Source: Saccharopolyspora ipomoeae (GTDB lineage: Bacteria; Actinomycetota; Actinomycetes; Mycobacteriales; Pseudonocardiaceae). From it: a stretch of DNA of 64,000 bases. The notes under the pieces were generated by a model. The model was not told where the DNA came from. It searched no databases and saw nothing but the letters and a program-made list of their open reading frames with translations. Below, piece after piece: positions 19,233 to 28,809 of the stretch. The DNA lies in assembly GCF_029952525.1 (NCBI RefSeq), contig NZ_JASAOF010000028.1:1-64000 (forward strand), read 5' to 3'. Every line of letters begins with the position of its first letter. The first letter of the stretch is position 1. Made by a program: the position numbers and the translations under genes.

Positions 19233-20444
19233 TCAGGGTTGGGGGCGGAGGGTGGAGAGGGCCGCGAGGGCGGCGAAGACGGCCGCTGCCGCGGTGAAGG
19301 CGAGGGTGGCCGTGCGCAGGTCGGTGAGGGTGCTGAGGTAGCCGAGGGCGACGCTCGGGACCGTGGCCGAGAGGTAGGCGACGACGTAGATCATCGCTGC
19401 GGTGCCCGCGCGCTGGTGCGGGGCGGCGAGCCCGGTGAGCATCCGGAACGCGCCCATGAACATCAGGCCCCACCCCACCCCGAGCACGGCCGCTGCCAGG
19501 AAGAACACCACCGGGGAGGCGTCGAGCTCGGCCGCCGCGACCCCGGTCAGGGCCGAGATCATCAGCACCGCGCCGACGCGCACCGCGCGGGTCGCCGCCC
19601 AGCGGGACAGCACCAGCTGCGTGAGCCCGCCGAGCCCGGCGAGCACCGCCACCGGCAGGCCGCTGATCAGGCTCGGGTAGCTGTGCACCATGCCCTTGAC
19701 CACCGACGGGGCCAGCGACATGAACATGCCCCCGACGGTCCACGAGGCCAGCACCATCGTCGACATCAGCGCGAACCGGCCGCCCTGCCCGGCGGGCACG
19801 ATCGGCCGCCGGGGCCGCAGCGCCTCGCGCAGCGGGCTGAGCTGCGTGACCGGTTCGGGCATCGCCAGCACGACCGGGATCGCGACCGCGAAACCGGCCG
19901 CCAGCAGCAGGAAGGTGGTCAGCGTCGGGCCGGGCAGGAACTGCACCAGCACGCCCGCCAGCAGCGAACCGCCCGCCATGCCCAGCGCTGCGGCAACCCC
20001 GTTGACCAGCGAACCCCGATTGGAACCGGGCCGCTGGAAGTCCAGCAGCGCACCGCTGATCGCGCTGGTGGCGGCACCGGTGGCCAGGCCCTGCAGGACG
20101 CGGCCCGCGAACAGCCAGCCGACGCCGGGCGCCAGCGCCAGCACCAGCACGGCCGCGATCTCCAGCACCAGCGCTCCCACGAGCACCGGACGCCGCCCGA
20201 TGTGGTCCGACAGCGATCCGCACAGCAGCAGCGCCAGCAGGATCGCCACCGAGTAGGAGGCGAACACCTCGGTCAGCACGGTGTTGGTGAAGCCCCATCG
20301 CTGCTGGTAGAGCGAGTACATCGGGGACGGGGCCGTGGAGGCCATCAGGAACAGGGCGTAGATGCCGCCGATGAACCAGAACGAGCCGGAACGCGACAGG
20401 CCCCGTGCGGGCTGGACGCGGGGCCGGACCAGTTCGGTGGTCAT
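19233..20444 (-). CDS. MFS transporter, 12 helices
   Basis: A 403-residue major facilitator with 12 helices. The loop 2-3 motif (GSLSDHIGRRPVLVGALVLE) and a later GRVLQGLATGAATSAISGAL segment place it among drug/metabolite exporters. I chose ATG 20444, preceded by GAGGAAG, because the sequence before it is Arg-rich and crosses the divergent promoter. It is transcribed away from the TetR gene at 20533 and shares an 88-bp promoter region with a palindromic operator. Its substrate is not predictable. Confidence 0.88.
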   Translation of the reverse strand: MTTELVRPRVQPARGLSRSGSFWFIGGIYALFLMASTAPSPMYSLYQQRWGFTNTVLTEVFASYSVAILLALLLCGSLSDHIGRRPVLVGALVLEIAAVLVLALAPGVGWLFAGRVLQGLATGAATSAISGALLDFQRPGSNRGSLVNGVAAALGMAGGSLLAGVLVQFLPGPTLTTFLLLAAGFAVAIPVVLAMPEPVTQLSPLREALRPRRPIVPAGQGGRFALMSTMVLASWTVGGMFMSLAPSVVKGMVHSYPSLISGLPVAVLAGLGGLTQLVLSRWAATRAVRVGAVLMISALTGVAAAELDASPVVFFLAAAVLGVGWGLMFMGAFRMLTGLAAPHQRAGTAAMIYVVAYLSATVPSVALGYLSTLTDLRTATLAFTAAAAVFAALAALSTLRPQP

Positions 20445-20494
20445 GCGCTTCCTCTTCGAGTCGGTGGGCGGGTCCGGTGCACGACAACCTCTGA

Positions 20495-20513
20495 GCGGAA
20501 CGGACCATTCCGC
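20495..20513. promoter_or_regulatory. TetR operator candidate GCGGAA-N7-TTCCGC
   Basis: A perfect 6-bp inverted repeat (the internal bases CGGACCA extend partial symmetry as GGAACGGACCATTCC) lies midway between the divergent MFS and TetR genes. This is the expected position and size for a TetR operator controlling both. Confidence 0.6.
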
Positions 20514-20532
20514 GCGGGCGTAGGCTGTGCGC

Positions 20533-21156
20533 ATGACCACAGCAGCGACGGCCGAGCACGACGACGCGGTGATCCGCGCCGCGCGGGAGGTCTTCGCCGA
20601 GCAGGGCATGTCGGCCCCGATGGCGGAGGTGGCCAAGCGCGCCGGTGTCGGCGTGGCCAGCATCTACCGCCGGTACCCGAGCAAGGCCGAGCTCGTCGAG
20701 CAGGTCCGCATCGCCGGGTTCCGGCTGGTCATCGCCGAGGCGCAGGCGGCGCGCGCCGAGGAGTCCGACCCGTGGCGGGCGTTGAGCCGCTTCATGCACC
20801 GCTGCCTGCGCGAGGGCTCCGGCATCGGCACGGTGCTGCCGCCGCTGGAGAAGCACCACGCGTTCTCGGCGGAGTTCCGCATCCTGCAGCAGCAGGTGGC
20901 CGAGGTGATCGAGGCGCTCGTCGAGGACGCCAAGTTGGCGGGCGAGCTGCGCGCCGACATCGACTGGACCGACGTCCTGCTGCTGTTCAAGCACCTCAAC
21001 CCGACGCTGCCGACCGGCGAGCACCGCCGCGCCGAGCTCCGGGCCCGCTACCTCGGCCTGGTCCTGGAGGGCATGCGCTCGGAGGGCTCGGCCCTGCGCG
21101 GCCCGGCCCCCGACACGGCCGAGTGGCGCGCCCTCTGCGACAACGTCGAAGCCTGA
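20533..21156 (+). CDS. TetR-family regulator
   Basis: A 207-residue TetR protein with an N-terminal helix-turn-helix (AAREVFAEQGMSAPMAEVAK, RAGVGVASIYRRYPSKAELV; residues about 15-60). ATG 20533 is used rather than GTG 20527. It is divergent from the MFS gene and probably represses it through the palindrome between them. The stop codon lies in the first of three 15-bp direct repeats (GTCGAAGCCTGAGGG-like, 21147-21190), a likely slippage product that has not changed the protein. Confidence 0.85.
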   Translation: MTTAATAEHDDAVIRAAREVFAEQGMSAPMAEVAKRAGVGVASIYRRYPSKAELVEQVRIAGFRLVIAEAQAARAEESDPWRALSRFMHRCLREGSGIGTVLPPLEKHHAFSAEFRILQQQVAEVIEALVEDAKLAGELRADIDWTDVLLLFKHLNPTLPTGEHRRAELRARYLGLVLEGMRSEGSALRGPAPDTAEWRALCDNVEA

Positions 21157-21307
21157 GGGGTCGAAGCCCGAGGGGTCGAGGCCTGACCCGCCCGACAGGC
21201 CCGGCGTTCCGGCGTTTTCGCACGTCAAGATCAGTCGATCGAGGGGTTCGGATTCGGATGCCCAGGTGATCTTCGAGATCCGCGATGTTCGGACTACCCT
21301 GCCCCGT

Positions 21308-22030
21308 GTGGGCATACCTGCGTGGCTCTGGTTCCTCGTCGCCGTCGTCGCGATCGTCGCCGGCGTCGCGCTGCTGATCTCCGACCGATCGCAGCGCACC
21401 TCCAACAACCGGGAGCGGCGCCGCTGGGCGGCGCTGCGGGGTTGGCAGTTCGCCGAAGCGGATCGCGTCCTGCCGACGCGGTGGGAGCGCGGCGTGCTCG
21501 CGCAGTACGGCGCGACGACCGCGGTCGACGTGGTGGCGGGCTCGACCTTCACCGCCGACGGCCGCCGCCAGGTCTACGTGCTGGACCTGGAGGCCGGGGG
21601 CAAGAACGTCGCCGTGCTGGTCGGCATCCGCTGCCGCCGCACCGCCCCGGCCACCATCGAGCTGTGGCTGCCGGACGTGCCGGTGCCGCAGGACTCGGGC
21701 CTGGACCTGCTGGGCCCGGTCGGCTCGCGCTACGCCTTCGTCACCGAGGTCGCCGCGGCTCGCCCGCTGGTGACCGAGGACCTGGTGGACGCCACCGAGG
21801 AGATCGGCCAGGACGTCACCGTGGTGTGGCTGGAGAACGACTGGGTGCTGGCCGCCATGCACCCGGCCGACGCCGACCCGGCGCGCCTGGAGCGGCTGCT
21901 CCGCGACCTCGGCGACCTCGCCGACCTGGTCGACCCGTTCGACAGCGACCCCAACACGACCAAGGACCCCAACAGCACCGAGGACGACGCCGAAGAACAG
22001 GTCGAGGAGCCCTCGGAGCACCTTCAGTAG
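21308..22030 (+). CDS. Uncharacterised protein with one N-terminal membrane helix
   Basis: A 240-residue protein I do not recognise. Residues about 4-25 (IPAWLWFLVAVVAIVAGVAL) are a single membrane helix, and a soluble domain of about 180 residues and an acidic tail (DSDPNTTKDPNSTEDDAEEQ) follow. It should be a membrane-anchored cytoplasmic protein. GTG 21308 is used because the helix begins at once; an upstream ORF start at 21266 adds 14 residues. It is followed by family E repeat E1 immediately after the stop, then the SDR gene. Confidence 0.7.
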   Translation: MGIPAWLWFLVAVVAIVAGVALLISDRSQRTSNNRERRRWAALRGWQFAEADRVLPTRWERGVLAQYGATTAVDVVAGSTFTADGRRQVYVLDLEAGGKNVAVLVGIRCRRTAPATIELWLPDVPVPQDSGLDLLGPVGSRYAFVTEVAAARPLVTEDLVDATEEIGQDVTVVWLENDWVLAAMHPADADPARLERLLRDLGDLADLVDPFDSDPNTTKDPNSTEDDAEEQVEEPSEHLQ

Positions 22031-22039
22031 GTCGACGAG

Positions 22040-22184
22040 AGGCGTAGCCTTCCACCACCTGAGCAACTGGCACCGCTGCGGGTTCTGAGGTGGTTCTCCG
22101 GTGAGGACGCGTCGGCATGCACGAGTCGGCGCGCCCGTAGCAGGAGGACCGCCTCGGGTTCCGCTACCGGCGCCGCTGAGCAGG
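22040..22184 (-). repeat. Family E structured repeat, copy E1
   Basis: Read on the minus strand the order is a box close to GGCGCCGGTAGCGGAACCCG, a hairpin with variable arms, CTCAGAACCCGCAGCGGTGC, then GTGGTGGAAGG and a terminal hairpin AGGC-GTA-GCCT at 22040-22050. About 140 bp are over 85% identical by eye to E3 (31150). The terminal hairpin sits 10 bp after the stop of the preceding gene. Confidence 0.85.
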
Positions 22185-22229
22185 GTGACCACAACACCCT
22201 CAGTTTTCCGAGACCGGTAGGTTCGGGAT

Positions 22230-23003
22230 ATGCCTACCGCACTCGTCACCGGTGCCACCGCGGGCATCGGCCGCGCTTACGCTCGCCGGCTGGCCGCCGA
22301 AGGTCACGACATGGTCCTGGTCGCGCGCGACACGGCTCGGCTGGAGGAGCTCGCCGACCGGTTGCAGACGCGGCACAACGTGCGGGTCGAGGTGCTCACC
22401 GCCGACCTGGCCGACGCCGCGCAGCGGGCCGAGGTCGCCGCGCGCGTCGGCGACGCGGCCAAGCCGGTCGACGTGCTGGTCAACAACGCCGGGTTCGGCA
22501 CCGGCGGCGCCTTCTGGGACCTGCCCGGCGACGTGTTGCGCGAGCAGCTCGACGTCAACGTCGCGGCGGTCCTGGAGCTCACCCACGCCGCGGTCCGCGG
22601 GATGCGCGAGCGCGGGCGCGGCGATGTGATCAACGTCGGCAGCGTCGCCGGGTTCTTCACCGTCTCCGGTTCCACCTACGCGGCCACCAAGGCCTACGTG
22701 ATCGCCCTCTCCGAGGGCCTGGCGACCTCGCTGGCGGGCACCGGCGTGCGGGTCATGGCGCTGTGCCCCGGCTTCACCCAGACCGAGTTCCACGAGCGCG
22801 CGGGCCTGGAGATGAGCAGGCTGCCGCGCGCGTTCTGGCTGCAGGCCGACCAGGTCGTGCACGAGTCGCTGACTGACCTGCGCGCGGGCAAGGCGGTGTC
22901 CATCCCGGGCGCCCAGTACAAGGCGCTGGTCGCGGTCGGGCGGCTCATCCCGAAGAAGCTGCAGCGCATGGTGGTCACCCGAACCGTTCCCGGCCGGACC
23001 TGA
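22230..23003 (+). CDS. Short-chain dehydrogenase/reductase
   Basis: A 257-residue classical SDR. The nucleotide-binding TGATAGIG is at residues 8-15, NNAGFG near 90, the catalytic Ser in NVGSVAGFF and YAATK near 150-154. It is of the DltE/YqjQ-like type; the substrate cannot be predicted. ATG 22230 is well placed, though only a weak GGTTCGGG precedes it. It lies 18 bp upstream of pyrE and may be co-transcribed with pyrE and the SpoU gene. Confidence 0.85.
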   Translation: MPTALVTGATAGIGRAYARRLAAEGHDMVLVARDTARLEELADRLQTRHNVRVEVLTADLADAAQRAEVAARVGDAAKPVDVLVNNAGFGTGGAFWDLPGDVLREQLDVNVAAVLELTHAAVRGMRERGRGDVINVGSVAGFFTVSGSTYAATKAYVIALSEGLATSLAGTGVRVMALCPGFTQTEFHERAGLEMSRLPRAFWLQADQVVHESLTDLRAGKAVSIPGAQYKALVAVGRLIPKKLQRMVVTRTVPGRT

Positions 23004-23021
23004 GAACTATCCTCAGACCTC

Positions 23022-23564
23022 GTGGTGAACGAGAAGCAGCGCTCCGAACTGGCCCGTCTGGTCACCGACCTCGCGGTGGTGCACGGCAAGGTCACGTTGT
23101 CCTCCGGCAAGGAGGCCGACTACTACGTGGACCTGCGCCGGGCGACCCTGCAGCACCAGGCGGCTCCGCTGATCGGGAGTCTGCTCCGGCAGATCACCGC
23201 TGACTGGGACTACACCGCCGTCGGCGGTCTCACCCTGGGCGCGGACCCGGTCGCGGCGGCCATGATGCACGCCGACGGTCCCGCGCTGGACAGCTTCGTG
23301 GTGCGCAAGTCCGCCAAGGCCCACGGCATGCAGCGGCAGATCGAGGGGCCGGACGTCGTCGGCAAGCGGGTGCTCGCGGTGGAGGACACCTCCACGACCG
23401 GCGGCAGCGTGCTCACCGCGGTCGAGGCGCTGCGCCAGGTCGGGGCCGAGGTCGTCGGCGTGGCCACCGTGGTCGACCGGGACACCGGCGCGCGGGAGGC
23501 CATCGAGGAAGCGGGCCTGCCCTACCGCACGCTGCTGGGGCTGGCCGACCTCGGGCTGGCGTGA
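23022..23564 (+). CDS. pyrE: Orotate phosphoribosyltransferase
   Basis: A 180-residue type I PRTase carrying the PRPP-binding loop VLAVEDTSTTGGSVLTAVEA (residues about 112-131) and the early KVTLSSGKEADYYVDLR orotate-recognition segment. It converts orotate and PRPP to OMP in pyrimidine synthesis. Starts at GTG 23022 and 23025 are both possible. The 3' end overlaps the SpoU gene by 4 bp (GTGA). The pairing with a SpoU methylase is conserved in actinobacteria, including M. tuberculosis. Confidence 0.93.
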   Translation: MVNEKQRSELARLVTDLAVVHGKVTLSSGKEADYYVDLRRATLQHQAAPLIGSLLRQITADWDYTAVGGLTLGADPVAAAMMHADGPALDSFVVRKSAKAHGMQRQIEGPDVVGKRVLAVEDTSTTGGSVLTAVEALRQVGAEVVGVATVVDRDTGAREAIEEAGLPYRTLLGLADLGLA

Positions 23565-24205
23565 GCGAGGACGTCGGGCCCACCGAGTGGGGCACCAGCG
23601 TCGGCGTCGGTCCGTGGGAGGGCCCGTGGCCCGAGGACGAGCGCTACGACCCCGAGCTGCTGGAGCACGGTGACCGGCGCAACGTCGTCGACCACTACCG
23701 CTACTGGCGGCGGGAGGCGATCGTCGCCGACCTGGACCTGCGGCGGCACGACTTCCACGTGGCCATCGAGAACTTCCAGCACGACCACAACATCGGCACG
23801 GTGGTGCGCACGGCCAACGCGTTCCTGGCGCGCGGCGTGCACGTAGTGGGTCGTCGCCGCTGGAACCGGCGCGGCGCGATGGTCACCGACCGCTACCAGC
23901 ACGTTCACCACCACCCGGACGTGGGCTCGTTGACCGCGTGGGCGCGGGACGAGGGCCTGGCGGTGGTGGCGGTGGACAACACGCCGGGAGCGGTTCCGGT
24001 GGAGCGCGCGGAGCTGCCGCGCCGCTGCGTCCTGCTCTTCGGCCAGGAGGGCCCGGGGTTGCACGAGGAGTCCCGCCGCGAGGCGGACCTGGTGGTCTCC
24101 ATCGCGCAGTTCGGCTCCACCCGGTCCATCAACGCCGGCGTCGCTGCGGGCATCGTCATGCACACCTGGGTCCAGCAGCACGCCGACCTCATGCGGGCGT
24201 GGTGA
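23561..24205 (+). CDS. SpoU/TrmH-family RNA 2'-O-methyltransferase
   Basis: A 214-residue SPOUT methyltransferase with the three family motifs: NFQHDHNIGTVVRTANAF (motif 1), LLFGQEGPGL (motif 2) and GSTRSINAGVAAGIVMH (motif 3, forming the trefoil knot for SAM). It methylates a ribose in tRNA or rRNA; the exact site cannot be read from sequence. GTG 23561 overlaps pyrE. It ends 5 bp before family D repeat D2, which separates it from the convergent DedA gene. Confidence 0.9.
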   Translation: MSEDVGPTEWGTSVGVGPWEGPWPEDERYDPELLEHGDRRNVVDHYRYWRREAIVADLDLRRHDFHVAIENFQHDHNIGTVVRTANAFLARGVHVVGRRRWNRRGAMVTDRYQHVHHHPDVGSLTAWARDEGLAVVAVDNTPGAVPVERAELPRRCVLLFGQEGPGLHEESRREADLVVSIAQFGSTRSINAGVAAGIVMHTWVQQHADLMRAW

Positions 24206-24209
24206 GGCA

Positions 24210-24283
24210 GGGGACGGTTCTAGCCATAATCGTCCGGGCAAAACGGACATTGATCATGGGTGATTATGGCTAGAACCGTCCCC
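24210..24283. repeat. Family D structured repeat, copy D2
   Basis: The arms GGGGACGGTTCTAGCCATAA... (24210-24231) and 24262-24283 form a perfect 22-bp inverted repeat. The 30-nt loop, read on the minus strand, carries the conserved core CACCCATGATCAATGTCCG followed by TTTTGCCCGGAC. It lies between convergent SpoU and DedA genes, in the opposite orientation to D1 and D3. Confidence 0.9.
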
Positions 24284-24290
24284 TCGCAAG

Positions 24291-24326
24291 CGAAGAGCCG
24301 GAACCCGAGCGGGCTCCGGCTCTTCG
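24291..24326 (-). terminator. Terminator hairpin after the DedA gene
   Basis: CGAAGAGCCGGA (24291-24302) pairs perfectly with TCCGGCTCTTCG (24315-24326) across a 12-nt loop, 13 bp beyond the DedA stop. It may serve both strands. Confidence 0.8.
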
Positions 24327-24339
24327 CGGGGGGACTGCG

Positions 24340-25020
24340 TCAGGCCGCTTCGCGGGCCTTCTCGCGGCGGCCCTTGATGTACTCGATGATGATCGGGACG
24401 ATCGAGATCACGACGATGACGATGGCCATGGCCTCGATGTTGTTCCGGATCCACGGGATGTTGCCGAGGAAGTACCCGAGCAGCGTCATGCTCAGGGTCC
24501 AGGCGATGCCGCCGATGGCCGAGTAGCTGAAGAACTTCTTCTGGTCCATCTGACCGATGCCGGCGACCGCCGTGATGAACGTGCGGACGATCGGCACGAA
24601 GCGGGCCAGGATGATCGCGCGGGCGCCGTACTTCTCGAAGAACGCGTGCGTCTTGTCGACGTGCTCGCGCTTGAACAGCTTCGAGTCGGGCTTGTTGAAC
24701 ATGGCCGGACCGACCTTGCGGCCGATCCAGTACCCGGTCACGTTGCCGACGAAGGCGCACACCGCGAGCAGCACGCAGGTCAGCCAGATCGGCGTGTTGA
24801 TCGCGCCGATGGCCACGAACATGCCGGTCACGAACAGCAGCGAGTCACCGGGCAGGAAGAAGCCGATGAGCAGACCGCATTCGGCGAAGATGATCAGGCA
24901 GACGCCGATCAGCGCGAACGGGCCCAGACCAGAGACGATGTTCTCCGGATTCAGCCAATCCGGAAGCAGAGCGAGCGCGGGCTGTGCCGCGGCGGCGAAT
25001 TCGGACGTCACGCTTGCCAA
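24340..25020 (-). CDS. DedA-family membrane protein
   Basis: A 226-residue DedA/SNARE-associated protein with the signature ECGLLIGFFLPGDSLLFVTG (about 47-66), the reentrant segment FVGNVTGYWIGRKVG, and the F-x-R-x3-P-x-R-T motif region ARFVPIVRTFITAVAGIGQM. DedA proteins are membrane transporters tied to proton motive force and lipid-carrier (undecaprenyl-phosphate) flipping. TTG 25020 or GTG 25011 may be the start. M. tuberculosis has the same family member next to fba (Rv0364). Confidence 0.92.
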   Translation of the reverse strand: MASVTSEFAAAAQPALALLPDWLNPENIVSGLGPFALIGVCLIIFAECGLLIGFFLPGDSLLFVTGMFVAIGAINTPIWLTCVLLAVCAFVGNVTGYWIGRKVGPAMFNKPDSKLFKREHVDKTHAFFEKYGARAIILARFVPIVRTFITAVAGIGQMDQKKFFSYSAIGGIAWTLSMTLLGYFLGNIPWIRNNIEAMAIVIVVISIVPIIIEYIKGRREKAREAA

Positions 25021-25090
25021 CGGTACCGTGGCGCCGCGCTGTCCGGATTCCGGGAGAGCAACCGGACATACACGCAGCGCACACCCGCGA

Positions 25091-25276
25091 TCACCCGATC
25101 GGGTAAAGGACTGTGACGCCCGCCGCGAGCAGCCCCGCGAGGAGTCCCAAAACGATCACGAAGAGCAGCACTCCACCGGGCCCCGGACGCCGGTTGCGCT
25201 GCGGTGGACCGGAACGGCCGACCGCCCGCGCCCGCAGCGCGGCGGACAGCGCGTCCTCGGTGTTCCGGCCTGTCAT
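25091..25276 (-). CDS. Small single-helix membrane protein
   Basis: A 61-residue protein. A charged N-terminus (MTGRNTEDALSAALRARAVG) with a proline-rich hinge precedes one C-terminal helix (GGVLLFVIVLGLLAGLLAAG). No family recognised. It follows nagA by 56 bp in the same direction and precedes the DedA gene, so it may be co-transcribed with nagA. Codon use and a clean membrane segment support a real gene; the function is unknown. Confidence 0.6.
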   Translation of the reverse strand: MTGRNTEDALSAALRARAVGRSGPPQRNRRPGPGGVLLFVIVLGLLAGLLAAGVTVLYPIG

Positions 25277-25332
25277 GCCCCGACCTTAACCAGCCGGTCG
25301 CCCGGATCGGGGTGGATCGGGGAAAGACCAGG

Positions 25333-26508
25333 TCAGCGGGGATCGGCGAGCCACCGGCCGCGCCGCATGACGCCCTGGACCACCAGGTCGTCGTCGAGCA
25401 CGACCAGGTCGGCGGCCGCGCCCGGCCGGATCTCGCCCACCTCGGTCAGGCCGAGCCGCCGCGCCGGGTTCGTCGAGGTGGCCGCGACCGCCGCGGGCAC
25501 GGACAGCCCGCAGTCGCGGACCAGGTTGCGGAACGCGGCGTCCATCGTGAGCGTGCTGCCGGCCAGCGACCCGTCCGCGAGCCGCGGCTCACCGTCGACC
25601 ACGGTCACCGGCAGCGCCCCCAGCTCGTAGGTGCCGTCGCCCGCGCCGGTGGCGCTGATCGCGTCGGTGACCAGGATCGTCCGGTCCGCACCGGCGTGGG
25701 TGGCCGCGATCCGGGCGATCGTCGGGTGCAGGTGCACGAGGTCGCAGATCAGCTCGACGTCGACCCGCCCGTCGTCCAGCAGCGCCCCGACCGGTCCTGG
25801 TTCGCGGTGGTGCAGCGGACGCATGCCGTTGAACAGGTGCGTGGCCACGGTCGCCCCGGCGTCCACGGCCGCCAGCACCTGATCGGCGTCGGCGTCGGTG
25901 TGCCCGACGGCCGCGATCGCGCCGCCGTCGACCAGCTGCCGGACCGCCTCCTGCGCGCCGGGCAGCTCGGGCGCGAGGGTGACCATCCGGACCGCGCCGC
26001 GCCCGGCTTCGAGCAGCTGCCGCACGTCGTCGCGCTCCGGCGCCCGCAGCGCCTCGGGCGCGTGCGCGCCGCAGCGCGCGTGCGACAGGAACGGCCCCTC
26101 CAGGTGCACCCCGGCCAGGAGTCCTTCGGCGGTGAGCTCGGTGAGCGCGGTGATCTGCTTGACCAGCTCGGGGATCGGCGCGGACACCAGGCTGGCCAGC
26201 ATCGTCGTGGTGCCGTGCGCGCGGTGGTGACCGACGGCGGCCTGCGTCTGATCGGGGTCGAGGGAGGTGAACGAGCCGCCGCCCCCGCCGTGGCAGTGGA
26301 TGTCCACGAAGCCGGGGACCAGCCAGCTCCCGGACAGCTCGATCGCCGGTCCCCGCGGAACGGCCCGCTCGGCCCCGGCCCGGTCGCCCACGGCGCCGTC
26401 GCCGACGGCGGCGATCGTGCCCCCGGACACCCGCACCCAGCCCGGTTGTGCGACTCCGCCCGGGGTGACGACCCGCGCGCCGGTGAGGATCTGCTCGGCA
26501 GTGTTCAC
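25333..26508 (-). CDS. nagA: N-acetylglucosamine-6-phosphate deacetylase
   Basis: A 391-residue amidohydrolase with NagA motifs in order: VDIHCHGGGG near 68, HLEGPFLSHARCGAH near 145, GHTDA near 210, THLFNGMRPLHHREPG near 230, and LVTDAISATG near 290 with the catalytic Asp. It removes the acetyl group from GlcNAc-6-P, feeding amino-sugar catabolism and cell-wall recycling. GTG 26508 is the start. A DasR-type operator lies 28 bp upstream, so GlcNAc/chitin-responsive control is very likely. Confidence 0.95.
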   Translation of the reverse strand: MNTAEQILTGARVVTPGGVAQPGWVRVSGGTIAAVGDGAVGDRAGAERAVPRGPAIELSGSWLVPGFVDIHCHGGGGGSFTSLDPDQTQAAVGHHRAHGTTTMLASLVSAPIPELVKQITALTELTAEGLLAGVHLEGPFLSHARCGAHAPEALRAPERDDVRQLLEAGRGAVRMVTLAPELPGAQEAVRQLVDGGAIAAVGHTDADADQVLAAVDAGATVATHLFNGMRPLHHREPGPVGALLDDGRVDVELICDLVHLHPTIARIAATHAGADRTILVTDAISATGAGDGTYELGALPVTVVDGEPRLADGSLAGSTLTMDAAFRNLVRDCGLSVPAAVAATSTNPARRLGLTEVGEIRPGAAADLVVLDDDLVVQGVMRRGRWLADPR

Positions 26509-26535
26509 GCTTACGATCCTCCGCCAAACGAGAGC

Positions 26536-26551
26536 AGTGGTCTACACCAAA
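26536..26551. promoter_or_regulatory. DasR-responsive element (dre) upstream of nagA
   Basis: AGTGGTCTACACCAAA matches the DasR consensus (centred on TGGTCTAGACCA) with one central and one flanking change. It is placed where the GntR-family repressor DasR controls nag genes in Streptomyces and Saccharopolyspora. Confidence 0.85.
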
Positions 26552-26604
26552 ATCGGTGGTGTGCGGCTCAGTCCCCCGGACGCGGGCCGTCCACGCTCGG
26601 GCCG

Positions 26605-27174
26605 TCAGCCGTCGATGTGCTTCTGCAGCGCCTCCAGGGCCCGGCTCGCCGTCGACTTCACCGTCCCCTTGGACACCCCGGTGGCCTCGGCGATCTCCGC
26701 TTCCGACAGGTTGCCGTAGTAGCGCAGCACCAGCACCTCGCGCTGGCGGCGCGGCAGCTTGCTCAGCGCGTCCACCACGGCCTGGTGCTCGGCGGTGAGC
26801 ATCGCCAGCGACTCCGCGGAGCGCGCGTTGGCCTGGTGCGGCGGCTGGTACTCGCGGGCCGTCTTCCGGCGGCGCAGCATCGAGCGGGACCCGTTGACCA
26901 CCGCGGTCCGCAGGTAGCCGACCGCGGCGTTGGCGTCGCGCAGGTTCGCCCAGTTGCGGTAGAGGCCGGTGAACGCCTCCTGCACCACGTCCTCGGCGCT
27001 GCTGATGTCGTCGACCAGCAGGATCGCCAAGCGGACCATGCGCATCCGCTGCTGCTTGTAGATGTCCTCCAGGGAGAGCGGCTGCTGCGTCTCGCGGTGG
27101 GCGCCGTCGAGCTTGCGCAACGTGCCGAACGTCTTCTCGACGCTCCGCTCGATCCCTTCCGAATCACCGCCCAT
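26605..27174 (-). CDS. SigE-family RNA polymerase sigma factor
   Basis: A 189-residue ECF-like sigma factor. Region 2 (about 40-105, RLAILLVDDISSAEDVVQEA, FTGLYRNWANLRDANAAVGY) and region 4 (about 130-182, LPRRQREVLVLRYYGNLSEA, GVSKGTVKSTASRALEAL) are both clear. The type is common in Pseudonocardiales and often lacks a neighbouring anti-sigma; none is adjacent here. The N-terminal extension of about 35 residues is unusual. It lies upstream of nagA in the same direction but is separated by the dre site. Confidence 0.88.
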   Translation of the reverse strand: MGGDSEGIERSVEKTFGTLRKLDGAHRETQQPLSLEDIYKQQRMRMVRLAILLVDDISSAEDVVQEAFTGLYRNWANLRDANAAVGYLRTAVVNGSRSMLRRRKTAREYQPPHQANARSAESLAMLTAEHQAVVDALSKLPRRQREVLVLRYYGNLSEAEIAEATGVSKGTVKSTASRALEALQKHIDG

Positions 27175-27266
27175 GATCGAAGAACTTACCGGGCGAGGAT
27201 GGGTTCGCGGGGCGGGTTCGGGTTAGCGTCATCGCGATCGTTGAATTCGCCGCGATGGAGGACGAC

Positions 27267-27545
27267 ATGGCGAGGTTCGTTGTCGAGCTGGTCTACGGCC
27301 CGGACGAGGACAAGCGGCTGGCCGTCCGGCCGGATCACCGCGAGTACTCGCGGGGCCTGGCCGACAAGGGCGTGCTGCTGGCGGGCGGGCCCTACACCGA
27401 CGGCAAGGGCGCGCAGATCATCTACGAGGTCGCCGACGAGGCCGAGCTGAACGAGGTCCTGGCCGCCGACCCGTACACCGAGGCCGGCGTGATCGCCTCG
27501 ACCACCATCCGCCAGTGGGAGGTCGTCACCGGCGCTTGGGTGTAG
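27267..27545 (+). CDS. YciI-like small protein
   Basis: A 92-residue ferredoxin-like-fold protein of the YciI/DGPF type (MARFVVELVYGPDEDKRLAV, then HREYSRGLADKGVLLAGGPY and DPYTEAGVIASTTIRQWEVV). It retains the conserved His and Asp pattern of the putative active site; the reaction is unknown. I prefer ATG 27267 because GGAGG lies 5 bp ahead, whereas ATG 27255 would start inside that site. It is divergent from the sigma-factor gene. Confidence 0.85.
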   Translation: MARFVVELVYGPDEDKRLAVRPDHREYSRGLADKGVLLAGGPYTDGKGAQIIYEVADEAELNEVLAADPYTEAGVIASTTIRQWEVVTGAWV

Positions 27546-27753
27546 TCGGCGAGTGCCCCGGCGTGTGACTATGTGCACAGGATCGTTTTCTGAATCCTTG
27601 CACCAACTTTTCAAAACCACACCGCTGGGGCACTGTGACGCGCGAAAGAGTGGTACCTGCCCCGACGCGCCGTTGAGGGCGCTCGCGGGTTCTTAGGATG
27701 CTGCGCGATTCTCGCGTCACTGACGACCGAACTCCATCTGAGGAGGATGACCG

Positions 27754-28788
<1,035 letters not shown>

Positions 28789-28809
28789 CAGAACATTTTC
28801 GGTGCTCGC

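Noticed and set aside
19022-19297. Short ORFs starting ATGAAAACTTC in family C repeats
   Set aside because: The palindrome core contains an ATG, so every copy opens a meaningless MKTS frame on both strands.
21816-22118. Small proteins with shared PHRRTTSEPAAVPVAQVV-like peptides at family E copies
   Set aside because: The peptide similarity follows from the DNA repeat itself; frames differ between copies and lack ribosome sites.
25204-27450. 748-residue plus-strand ORF across nagA and the sigma gene
   Set aside because: Spans two recognised minus-strand genes and a regulatory site; Arg/Gly-rich shadow frame.
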